From the NCBI GenBank assembly GCA_964196055.1, contig CAXMSF010000040.1:1-31470 (forward strand): DNA of 31,470 nucleotides. Direction: 5' to 3'. A program made the translations under genes and the position numbers. Shown one piece after another: positions 22,932 through 30,192 of this stretch. The notes beneath the pieces are model-generated. The model was not told the origin of the DNA and did not search any database. It saw only the letters and a list, made by a program, of their open reading frames with translations. The DNA comes from JAFDEI01 sp964196055 (GTDB lineage Bacteria > Myxococcota_A > UBA9160 > SMWR01). Every line of letters starts with the position of its first letter. The stretch's first letter is position 1.

Positions 22932-24909
22932 TGTTCGCCTCGGCGACGACGTCGACGATTTCGCCCATGATGCGGTTCAGGTCGAAGTCCTTCGGCGTAT
23001 AGACCCGCTTGACTCCCGCGTCGAGCAGCTTCGCGGCATCGTCCTCGGGAATGATTCCTCCGACCACGACCGGGACGCCGTCGGCGGCGCAGCGTTTCTG
23101 GCGATCGAGCACGTCGAGCACGAGCACGCCGTGGGAGCCGGACAAGATCGACAGGCCGATCACGTGGACGCCTTCGTCCGCCGCACTCTGCACGATCTGA
23201 TCGGGCGTGAGCCGGATGCCCTCGTAGACGACTTCCATGCCGACGTCGCGCGCGCGTACGGCGACCTGCTCGGCGCCGTTGCTGTGGCCGTCGAGGCCGG
23301 GCTTGCCGACCAGGATCTTGATCGGGCGCCCCAGCGTCTCGGACAGTGCGTGCACGCGTTTTCGCACTGATTCGGTTTCGTCGCTCACGTCGGTCGCGAC
23401 GCGTCTCGAAACGCCGGTCGGCGCGCGGTATTCGCCGAAGAGCTCTCGCAGCGCATCGGCCCACTCGCCAGTGGTGACGCCCGCGTGGGCTGCGCCAACC
23501 GACGGAGGTACGACGTTGTCGCCATTCTTCAGCACGTCCTTCAGGTTTCGCAGCGCGTTTTCGACCTCGGCCGCGTTGCGCCGTTTGCGGAAAGCCTGGA
23601 GTCGTTCGATCTGCTCCCGCTCGGCCGATGCGTCGACGGTGAGGATCGACTCCTGGCCTGCGGTCAGCGGCGATTCGGCAGTCTCGGTGAAGCGATTCAT
23701 CCCGACGACGATCTGCTCGCCGCTTTCGATCGCCTGCGACCGCAGGGTCTGCGATTCGACGAGGTTCTGCTTCATGTAGGCGTTCTCGACCGCGGCCACG
23801 GCTCCGCCCATTCCGAGCACCTTGTCGAGCTCTGCGCGTGCCGCCTGCTTGATCTCTCGCGTCTTGTCCTCGGCGACTCGCGAGCCGTCGAAGAGGTCGT
23901 CGTACTCGAGCAGGTCGGTCTCGTAGGCGAGGATCTGTTGGATACGCAGCGACCACTGTTGGTCCCACGGTCGCGGCAGACCGAGCGCCTCGTTCCAGGC
24001 CGGCAGCTGCAGCGCGCGGGCGCGGGCCTTCTTCGACAAAGTCACTCCGAGTGCCTCGAGGACGATCCGGATCACGTTGTTCTCGGGCTGTGCCTCGGTC
24101 AGGCCGAGGCTGTTCACCTGAACGCCGTAGCGAAAGCGGCGCAGCTTCGGGTCTTCGACTCCGTAGCGCTCGTGGCAGATCTCGTCCCAGAGCTCCGTCA
24201 TAGCGCGTACCTTGCAGGTCTCTTCCACGAAGCGGATGCCCGCGTTCAGGAAGAAGGAAATGCGTCCGACCACGCGCGGCAGCGCCTCCGCGGAAACGTC
24301 GCCGCGTGCGCGCACTGCATCGAGCACTGCAATCGCGGTCGCCATGGCGTAGGCGGTCTCCTGAACCGGCGTCGCACCGGCCTCCTGCAGGTGATACGAG
24401 CAGATGTTGACCGGATTCCATTTCGGGATCGCATCGACGCTATAGGCCACCATGTCGCTGATCAGCCGCATCGACGGCTCGGGTGGGAAGATGTGCGTCC
24501 CGCGCGACAGGTATTCCTTGATGATGTCGTTCTGGGTCGTTCCCTGGAGCACGCCTGCATCGACTCCGGAGCGTTCGGCCGCCGCCTGGTAGAGGGCGAG
24601 CAGCCACGCCGCGGTGGCGTTGATGGTCATCGACGTGTTCATCCGGTCGAGCGGCAGGCCCTCGAACAGCACGGCCATGTCATCGATATGCCCGATCGGT
24701 ACGCCGACCTTGCCGACCTCGCCACGCGCAAGCGGATGGTCGGAGTCGTAGCCGGTCTGGGTGGGCAGGTCGAATGCGACCGACAGCCCCGTCTGCCCTC
24801 GCGACAAATTCGTGCGGTACAGCGTGTTGCTCGCTGCGGCCGAAGAGTGGCCCGAGTAGGTTCGGAACACCCAAGGGCGGTCGCGTCTATCTTCAGGCCG
24901 TGAAGTCAT
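22921..24909 (-). CDS. Ethylmalonyl-CoA mutase-type (MeaA/Ecm) adenosylcobalamin-dependent acyl-CoA mutase
   Basis: 662 residues from ATG 24909 with GGGAGA four bases upstream. The catalytic barrel has RPWVFRTYSGHSS, GLSVAFDLPTQTGYDSD, QGTTQNDIIKEYLSRGTHIFPP and WNPVNICSYHLQEAGATPVQE. The C-terminal B12 domain has VGKPGLDGHSNGAEQ (the D-x-H-x-x-G base-off motif), GLSILSGSH and VVVGGIIP. Single-chain length and these motifs fit the MeaA group, which converts ethylmalonyl-CoA to methylsuccinyl-CoA, better than the heterodimeric methylmalonyl-CoA mutase. Substrate cannot be proven from sequence. It is the first gene of a mutase-meaB-helicase run and is divergent from srkA. No cobalamin riboswitch was recognised in its leader. 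Confidence 0.92.
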   Translation of the reverse strand: MTSRPEDRRDRPWVFRTYSGHSSAAASNTLYRTNLSRGQTGLSVAFDLPTQTGYDSDHPLARGEVGKVGVPIGHIDDMAVLFEGLPLDRMNTSMTINATAAWLLALYQAAAERSGVDAGVLQGTTQNDIIKEYLSRGTHIFPPEPSMRLISDMVAYSVDAIPKWNPVNICSYHLQEAGATPVQETAYAMATAIAVLDAVRARGDVSAEALPRVVGRISFFLNAGIRFVEETCKVRAMTELWDEICHERYGVEDPKLRRFRYGVQVNSLGLTEAQPENNVIRIVLEALGVTLSKKARARALQLPAWNEALGLPRPWDQQWSLRIQQILAYETDLLEYDDLFDGSRVAEDKTREIKQAARAELDKVLGMGGAVAAVENAYMKQNLVESQTLRSQAIESGEQIVVGMNRFTETAESPLTAGQESILTVDASAEREQIERLQAFRKRRNAAEVENALRNLKDVLKNGDNVVPPSVGAAHAGVTTGEWADALRELFGEYRAPTGVSRRVATDVSDETESVRKRVHALSETLGRPIKILVGKPGLDGHSNGAEQVAVRARDVGMEVVYEGIRLTPDQIVQSAADEGVHVIGLSILSGSHGVLVLDVLDRQKRCAADGVPVVVGGIIPEDDAAKLLDAGVKRVYTPKDFDLNRIMGEIVDVVAEANTGA
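22938..22941 (-). promoter_or_regulatory. Ribosome binding site supporting the CTG start of meaB
   Basis: GAGG inside the last codons of the mutase gene lies six bases before CTG 22931. It is what selects that start over the downstream GTG at 22826. Confidence 0.5.
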
Positions 24910-25040
24910 GCCGTCTCCCGAGCGCAAGTGACCGGGAATCCTAGCAAAACCATCCCGCTTGGGCGGAAGCTGGCGGTTTCGGCCCGCTCTCGGCGCTTTC
25001 TCTTCCCGGCGGTCATGTGCCTCTTGTATCGTCTCCCGTC

Positions 25041-26084
25041 GTGTCCGATTTCTTCTACGAGCTGACGCCAGACCGAGTGCTGACCGCCGTGGAGGAAGCG
25101 GGGTATCTGCCCACCGGCCACTGCTCACCACTGACCTGCCTCGAGAACCGGGTCTACGACATTCGGCTCGAAGACGATTCGCACCTCATCGCGAAATTCT
25201 ACCGACCGAACCGCTGGAGCCGAGAGGGCGTGCTCGAGGAGCACCGCTTTCTCGACGATCTTGCCGGTGCGGAGATCCCGGTATGTGCGCCGCTCCGGTT
25301 TCGCGACGGCGGGACGCTTCGCAGCGTCGAGGGCATCCACTATGCGTTCTGGCCGCGGATCGGTGGGCGCGCGCCGGAGGAATTCGACGACGAGCAGGTG
25401 CAGGTTCTCGGTCGCCTGCTCGCCCGGATCCACAACGTCGGCGCGGTCGCGGACGCACCGCATCGTCCGCGTCTCGAGTCTCAGACCTCGGCACTCGCAC
25501 CACTCGCGTACCTCGAAGAGCGGAACTTCCTGCCGCCTGAGTGCCGACGGCGCTACCGCGCGGCGGTCGAGCAGATCGCGGCGCTGTACGCGGAGTGGAG
25601 CGAGGCGGTTCCTGTGCACCGCATCCACGGCGACTGCCACGTCGGGAATCTGCTGCGGACCGACGCGGGTTGGTGCTTTCTCGACTTCGACGACTTCGTG
25701 GTCGGCCCGGCCGTGCACGACGTGTGGATGCTCCTGCCGGGTCGCGACGCGGAGGGTGCGCGCCAGCGCGCACTGCTGGTTCGCGCTTACGAACAGTTTC
25801 GCGAGTTCGATCCGCGTTGGTTGCGTCTCGTCGAGCCGCTGCGGGCATTTCGTTTCATCTTCTACGCCGCCTGGATCGCGAAGCGATGGCAGGATCAGGC
25901 CTTTCCTGCGGCGTTTCCGCATTTCGGGGTGGCCGACTACTGGGAGAATGAAACGCGCGATCTCGAAGAGCTCGCCGAGCGGCTGGCCGACGGTGGATCG
26001 GACGACGTCGCGCGAAACGAAGACGGGCCCGGCGTGAACGCCGAGCCCGAACTCACCAACGAAGATTTCTTCTGGGACCTGTGA
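25041..26084 (+). CDS. srkA: Stress response kinase A-like protein kinase
   Basis: 347 residues from GTG 25041, which has no Shine-Dalgarno; TATCGT eight bases upstream may be a -10 box. The sequence matches YihE/SrkA: CLENRVYDI, LIAKFYRPNRW (ATP-binding Lys), the catalytic loop HGDCHVGNLL and metal-binding FLDFDD, then VHDVWMLLPG and FRFIFYAAWIAKRW. SrkA is a Ser/Thr kinase of the aminoglycoside phosphotransferase-like fold that protects cells from stress-induced death in E. coli. A short acidic tail (ELTNEDFFWDL) is unlike the E. coli protein. It ends 13 bases from a convergent PEP-CTERM gene. Confidence 0.92.
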   Translation: MSDFFYELTPDRVLTAVEEAGYLPTGHCSPLTCLENRVYDIRLEDDSHLIAKFYRPNRWSREGVLEEHRFLDDLAGAEIPVCAPLRFRDGGTLRSVEGIHYAFWPRIGGRAPEEFDDEQVQVLGRLLARIHNVGAVADAPHRPRLESQTSALAPLAYLEERNFLPPECRRRYRAAVEQIAALYAEWSEAVPVHRIHGDCHVGNLLRTDAGWCFLDFDDFVVGPAVHDVWMLLPGRDAEGARQRALLVRAYEQFREFDPRWLRLVEPLRAFRFIFYAAWIAKRWQDQAFPAAFPHFGVADYWENETRDLEELAERLADGGSDDVARNEDGPGVNAEPELTNEDFFWDL

Positions 26085-26097
26085 GGCGGCGAAGCTC

Positions 26098-26778
26098 TCA
26101 GGCGCGCCGACGCCGCAGCGCCGCAACCCCGACCAGACCGAGGGCGAGCAGTGACGCCGTCGAAGGCTCGGGGACGATTACGTTGAAGGTCCATACGAAT
26201 TCATAGGGCGCACCGCCACCCGTGGTGCCGACGTTGAGGTTCAGCTCCGGGGCGTCGAATCCCATGGTGAAACCGCACTGACCGGTCAGGCTGTCGTCAC
26301 AGTTGAGGCTGCCGTATCCGACCGATACCGCACCGAAGTTCACGGGCCCGCCAACGGAGGTGTTTCCCAGGAATTGCTCATAGGTGCCTTGGACGAAGCC
26401 GGTAGTGTTGAGGCCTCCGATGGTTCCGCCGGACTGGATCGCTGACCAGTTGTTGACATCGAACACGAGGTTCGAAAAGACGATCTTGTCGACACCGTCG
26501 ATCGCGCCCCCGGTGTCCTGCATCGTGAGGGTCGCGACTTGCATGGCGATGTCGACGGTCCAGCTGATCCCGCCGTTGAAGGTGAAATCGATGGTCCCCG
26601 TCGCCGGCGCGGGCGTGACGTCGAAATCGTAGCCGGCCGGTGCGCACACGCCCCCCTGCGGGCAGGCGCCGCCGGTGTCGAGGCCGGGCCCGCTGACGCT
26701 GAGCGCGCTCGAAACGCCGGCCGAGCAGATGCCGATCAATAATACCGTTGCGAATTGTGCAACCATCCGGGTCAACAT
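26098..26778 (-). CDS. PEP-CTERM sorting domain protein, copy 1
   Basis: 226 residues from ATG 26778, with AGGGGG about nine bases upstream. Signal peptide at 1-25 (TVLLIGICSAGVSSA). The mature domain is low in Lys/Arg and rich in Gly, Thr, Asn and beta strands, with four Cys (probably two disulfides). The C-terminus is the sorting signal: VPEPSTASLLALGLVGVAALRRRRA, with PEP, a transmembrane helix and a basic end. An exosortase would cleave it and transfer the protein to the cell surface or biofilm matrix; no exosortase gene is in the window. It follows copy 2 by 84 bases; the two share the fold type but little sequence outside the tail. Confidence 0.93.
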   Translation of the reverse strand: MLTRMVAQFATVLLIGICSAGVSSALSVSGPGLDTGGACPQGGVCAPAGYDFDVTPAPATGTIDFTFNGGISWTVDIAMQVATLTMQDTGGAIDGVDKIVFSNLVFDVNNWSAIQSGGTIGGLNTTGFVQGTYEQFLGNTSVGGPVNFGAVSVGYGSLNCDDSLTGQCGFTMGFDAPELNLNVGTTGGGAPYEFVWTFNVIVPEPSTASLLALGLVGVAALRRRRA

Positions 26779-26807
26779 TTTCCGATCCCCCTTAGAAAAC
26801 ACGCATG

Positions 26808-26823
26808 CGCAATAGCAACGCCG
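26808..26823 (-). promoter_or_regulatory. Weak sigma-54-type promoter of PEP-CTERM copy 1
   Basis: CGGCGTT-GCTA-TTGCG on the minus strand keeps the GG-N10-GC spacing and the TTGC of a -24/-12 promoter, but its -24 half matches poorly. It sits 30 bases before the ATG. Confidence 0.35.
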
Positions 26824-26831
26824 ACGGCGGT

Positions 26832-26848
26832 GTACTGTTACGCAGTAC
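26832..26848. repeat. Inverted repeat between the two PEP-CTERM genes
   Basis: GTACTG and CAGTAC flank a five-base loop just upstream of the copy 1 promoter candidate. It could be an activator site or a transcript end for copy 2. Confidence 0.4.
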
Positions 26849-26862
26849 CACGAAACTGTGAG

Positions 26863-27543
26863 TTAGTCCAAGCGATTCCTGCGGCCGCCGCAGGCGAGGC
26901 CAATCAGCCCCAATCCCAGAAGCGCGGCCGTGCTCGGCTCCGGAACCATGCCCGTGAAGACGATGTCCGCTTTCACGCTCAAGCCGTCGGATTCGCCGTT
27001 CATCGGCGGAATCATGGCGAGGGTGATTCCGGACAGGGTCAGCGTCCCGGTGTTGATGTTGAGGCTGCCGGAGATCGTTCCCGAGTCGTCGGTGAACGGC
27101 ACCGGGAGGTTCATGGCGGGCGGAGTGATGTTGTTCGAGTCGCTGGCGCTGTAGACGCCGTTGATGTCCAGCGGCCCCGCAAAGAAGGAATAGTTGCCGC
27201 CGCCATTGTCTTGCCCGAGGAGCGTCGAGTATCCCAGCCCAGGGCCGATGATCGCGGATTCGACCACGAACTGGTCGTAGCCACCGTAGGGATTCACCAT
27301 CGCGATGAGTCCCGACTGAGAAATCGTCAGGGACAGGTCGGTCAGCTCGATGGTGCCGGCGTCGAAGGTGACGTAGACGCCACTCAGCGGCAGAACGGTC
27401 GGCGCCACGATCGGGACCTGGCCTGGGTCGGTCGACGCCGTCACCGTGGCGGTGCCGGTCGTGAAGTAATATGTCTCTGGGATCGCGAGCGCAGGCCCGG
27501 CGATCAATAATGCCCACAGCAGGCATACAACTAACCTTCCCAT
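26863..27543 (-). CDS. PEP-CTERM sorting domain protein, copy 2
   Basis: 226 residues from ATG 27543, with AAGGGGAT about ten bases upstream; longer open sequence upstream crosses the promoter. Signal peptide at 1-20 (LVVCLLWALLIAGPALA). The mature part is a Gly/Thr/Ser-rich, beta-sheet-type domain with few Cys, ending in the sorting signal VPEPSTAALLGLGLIGLA and the basic tail GGRRNRLD. An exosortase would process it for surface or matrix display. Equal length to copy 1 suggests a related pair, but their bodies differ. A strong sigma-54 promoter lies 73 bases upstream, so expression likely depends on RpoN and an activator of the PrsR type. Confidence 0.93.
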   Translation of the reverse strand: MGRLVVCLLWALLIAGPALAIPETYYFTTGTATVTASTDPGQVPIVAPTVLPLSGVYVTFDAGTIELTDLSLTISQSGLIAMVNPYGGYDQFVVESAIIGPGLGYSTLLGQDNGGGNYSFFAGPLDINGVYSASDSNNITPPAMNLPVPFTDDSGTISGSLNINTGTLTLSGITLAMIPPMNGESDGLSVKADIVFTGMVPEPSTAALLGLGLIGLACGGRRNRLD

Positions 27544-27615
27544 TTCAATATCCCCTTCCCAAAGGCAACGAAATCGGGTCATGATGCTGGTCTTCCAGCA
27601 ACGCTGCGTATCAAT

Positions 27616-27631
27616 AGCAATTATAGTGCCA
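27616..27631 (-). promoter_or_regulatory. Sigma-54 (RpoN) promoter of PEP-CTERM copy 2
   Basis: On the minus strand TGGCAC-TATAA-TTGCT matches the -24/-12 consensus (TGGCAC, N5, TTGCW) with the exact GG-N10-GC spacing. Transcription would start near 27605, leaving about 60 bases of leader. Confidence 0.8.
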
Positions 27632-27689
27632 AGCGAGAGTTGCACCCCACACTTGCCGGTCATTCTGCTTTGTCCTTGTATTTCAGTCG

Positions 27690-27708
27690 GTTGCAAGGGT
27701 CTTGCGAC
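27690..27708. promoter_or_regulatory. Inverted repeat, candidate enhancer-binding site
   Basis: GTTGCAAG-GGT-CTTGCGAC is an 8-bp dyad with one mismatch, about 60 bases upstream of the sigma-54 promoter. Activators of RpoN promoters bind such dyads upstream, typically somewhat farther away. Confidence 0.4.
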
Positions 27709-27759
27709 TCTTGGTCAGTCTTTGGATCATTTTGACTAGGTAGATTGTTTCCACCATGC

Positions 27760-27773
27760 GGAAAATATTTTCC
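27760..27773. promoter_or_regulatory. Perfect 14-bp palindrome GGAAAATATTTTCC
   Basis: GGAAAATATTTTCC is a perfect palindrome of mostly A/T in a GC-rich genome, about 100 bases before the VOC start. It looks like an operator for a dimeric regulator; which gene it serves is open. Confidence 0.45.
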
Positions 27774-27872
27774 ATTGATTCCCCGGGGGAGGTCGTCGCT
27801 GTCGCCGGGATCTCGCGCGGACGCATCGGCGTCGGGTCTTCCAGCGGGCGCGAAATCTGCGATCTTGGGGGC

Positions 27873-28763
27873 GTGCTCCAGACCTTCGACCATGCCGTCG
27901 TCGCGGTGCGGGATCTCGCGCGCGCGGCGGCCCGCACGGCCCGCCTGCTCGGACGGGCCCCGTCGTGGCGGGGCGTTCATCCGAACGCGGGTACCGCGAA
28001 CGCACTCTTCCAGCTCGACAACGGTTATCTGGAACTCCTCGCGCAGCAGGGGGAGGGGCCGAACGGCGCCGCGATTGCGAGCGCGCTGGACGATCGCGGC
28101 GAGGGACTCGTGGCGCTCGCCTTCGGGACCGACGACATCGACGAATTCGCGCAGCAGCTGCGCGGTCGCGGCGTCGCAGTCGCCGATTCGACGCCGGGCG
28201 AGGGCCGACGCTCGGAGCCGGCCGGCTCGCTGGGCTCGGAAGTCGTGCGGGCCTGGTCGACTCTCTGGTTGCCCGTCGATGCGACGCGCGGACTGCCCCT
28301 CTTCGCGATCCAACACCGTTCGCCCGCGTCGAGTCTGCCGCTCCAGCCGCCGGACGGCGTCGCGAACGCGGCCATCTGCGCACTCGACCACGTGGTGGTG
28401 ATCAGTGACGACCCCGCCGCCTCGCGCACGATCTACGCCGAGGTACTCGGGCTGCGGCTCGCGCTGGATCGCGACTTCGAGCAACGCGGCCTCCGGATCT
28501 GTTTCTTCCGAGTCGGCGGTGTGACGATCGAAGTGGCGGGCCCGCGCGAAGCTGCGGCGGGCGCCGGCGCCGCAGACCGCTTCGGCGGAATCGCGTATCG
28601 GGTTCCCGATGTCGACGCGGCCCGCAGTCGCCTCGTCGCCGACGGTTTCGACGTTTCCGACACTCGCCCGGGCCACAAGCCCGGCACCCGTGTTTGCAGC
28701 GTTCGCGACGGGACCTGCGGCGTGCCTACGCTGCTGATCGAGGCTGCGACGCGGCCCGATTGA
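27873..28763 (+). CDS. Double VOC (glyoxalase/dioxygenase fold) protein
   Basis: 296 residues from GTG 27873, just before the first conserved strand (LQTFDHAVVAVRDL), with GGGGG nearby; ATG 27756 is the alternative start. Two VOC modules are visible. The first (1-170) runs from FDHAVVAV to YLELLAQQGEG with the glyoxalase-3-like pattern. The second (170-290) begins CALDHVVVISDD and includes IEVAG. VOC proteins bind a metal through His and Glu and catalyse isomerisation, epimerisation or ring cleavage; some bind drugs. The Glu in YLELL and IEVAG and the His in DHA/DHV are present, so a metal site is plausible. Substrate unknown. Confidence 0.82.
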   Translation: MLQTFDHAVVAVRDLARAAARTARLLGRAPSWRGVHPNAGTANALFQLDNGYLELLAQQGEGPNGAAIASALDDRGEGLVALAFGTDDIDEFAQQLRGRGVAVADSTPGEGRRSEPAGSLGSEVVRAWSTLWLPVDATRGLPLFAIQHRSPASSLPLQPPDGVANAAICALDHVVVISDDPAASRTIYAEVLGLRLALDRDFEQRGLRICFFRVGGVTIEVAGPREAAAGAGAADRFGGIAYRVPDVDAARSRLVADGFDVSDTRPGHKPGTRVCSVRDGTCGVPTLLIEAATRPD

Positions 28764-28814
28764 CGCCGGCGTGCGGGTTGGCAGCGTGCGCTACCGCGCG
28801 CCCGTTGCGAACGG

Positions 28815-28820
28815 TAGAAT
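28815..28820 (+). promoter_or_regulatory. Candidate -10 box (TAGAAT) of nadA, leaderless-type
   Basis: TAGAAT, a five-of-six match, ends five bases before the nadA ATG. The gap (TCCGC) has no ribosome binding site, so the mRNA probably begins at the A of ATG. Confidence 0.5.
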
Positions 28821-28825
28821 TCCGC

Positions 28826-29785
<960 letters not shown>

Positions 29786-29793
29786 CCCCCCCC

Positions 29794-29839
29794 AAAAAAA
29801 AGAAACCGCCTGTCGCGATTCACTCGGATGGTCGGCTTC
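29794..29839 (-). terminator. Candidate intrinsic terminator for the malyl-CoA lyase transcript
   Basis: On the minus strand GAAGCCG pairs with CGGTTTC (seven pairs, one G-U, 25-base loop), followed directly by eight T. The loop is long, but the T-tract is the best in the window. Confidence 0.4.
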
Positions 29840-29903
29840 GCCACACACTCCGGGTGCGCCGTTCGCTCGTTCGTACCCGGGCGGGTGTGTTCGACGCGCG
29901 CGA

Positions 29904-29964
29904 GTTTCGGGGGTGCCTTCCGCTCCCTGAATCGGCTGACGGTCGCGGAAGGCACCCCCGAAAC
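29904..29964. repeat. Hairpin element 1 with conserved 21-nt loop
   Basis: Arms 29904-29923 and 29945-29964 are a perfect 20-bp inverted repeat (left arm GTTTCGGGGGTGCCTTCCGC). The 21-base loop reads TCCCTGA, then ATC, then GGCTGACGGTC. The same loop occurs in reverse in element 2. Not coding and not flanked by a direct repeat that I can see. Confidence 0.85.
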
Positions 29965-29980
29965 CCACGCTCCCACGAGT

Positions 29981-29993
29981 CGGCACCGTGCCG
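29981..29993. repeat. Small palindrome at the centre of the hairpin pair
   Basis: CGGCAC-C-GTGCCG is a perfect 6-bp dyad around one base. Its midpoint (29987) is within two bases of the symmetry centre of the two flanking core copies (29985). Confidence 0.7.
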
Positions 29994-29999
29994 GCAAAA

Positions 30000-30072
30000 G
30001 CGAATCGGCTCCGGGGCCCTCCCGCGACCGTCAGCCATATCAGGGAGCGGGAGGGCCTCGGAGCCGATTCGC
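30000..30072. repeat. Hairpin element 2 with conserved 21-nt loop, inverted relative to element 1
   Basis: Arms 30000-30025 and 30047-30072 pair over 26 bases with a single G-T position. The loop is GACCGTCAGCC, then ATA, then TCAGGGA: its reverse complement equals the loop of element 1 except for three central bases. Both loops are bounded by CCGC and GCGG, giving a 29-base core with 26 identities; beyond that the arms differ. Confidence 0.85.
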
Positions 30073-30192
30073 GTACGCCTACAAGCGCACCCGACCCCGG
30101 ACGCATGCGATCCGCGTGACGGAACGGGGCGACGCCGTCGCGAACGTGTGTCGCGGCCGGAGGCGCGGAGACCTGGGCGGAAGGCGGTGGGC

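Larger units (their letters stand above)
27544..27872. other. A+T-richer regulatory region between PEP-CTERM copy 2 and the VOC gene
   Basis: 329 bases between divergent genes, containing a near-perfect sigma-54 promoter (27616-27631), an inverted repeat upstream of it (27690-27708) and a 14-base A+T-rich palindrome (27760-27773). The part 27600-27780 is distinctly poorer in G+C than the coding DNA. The frame of the VOC gene is open back to an ATG at 27756, but that would include the palindrome in coding sequence. Confidence 0.6.
29786..30192. other. Noncoding convergent region with nested palindromes
   Basis: 407 bases between the nadA stop (+) and the malyl-CoA lyase stop (-). It opens with eight C and eight A in a row (29786-29801) and holds a terminator for the minus strand, two long hairpins in opposite orientation (29904-29964 and 30000-30072) and a small palindrome between them. 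The last 120 bases show nothing I recognise. No convincing open frame. Confidence 0.7.

Noticed and set aside
25112..25136. GCCACTG resembling the end of a cobalamin riboswitch B12 box
   Set aside because: It is inside the srkA coding sequence on the wrong side of the mutase gene, and no other riboswitch helix was seen in 24910-25040.
27756..27872. ATG at 27756 as start of the VOC protein
   Set aside because: No ribosome binding site, and it would put the 14-bp palindrome in coding sequence; the first VOC strand begins at the GTG at 27873.
30000..30072. Integron attC site or insertion sequence end
   Set aside because: Conserved sequence is in the loop and not at the ends, no integrase or transposase is present, and no target duplication was seen.
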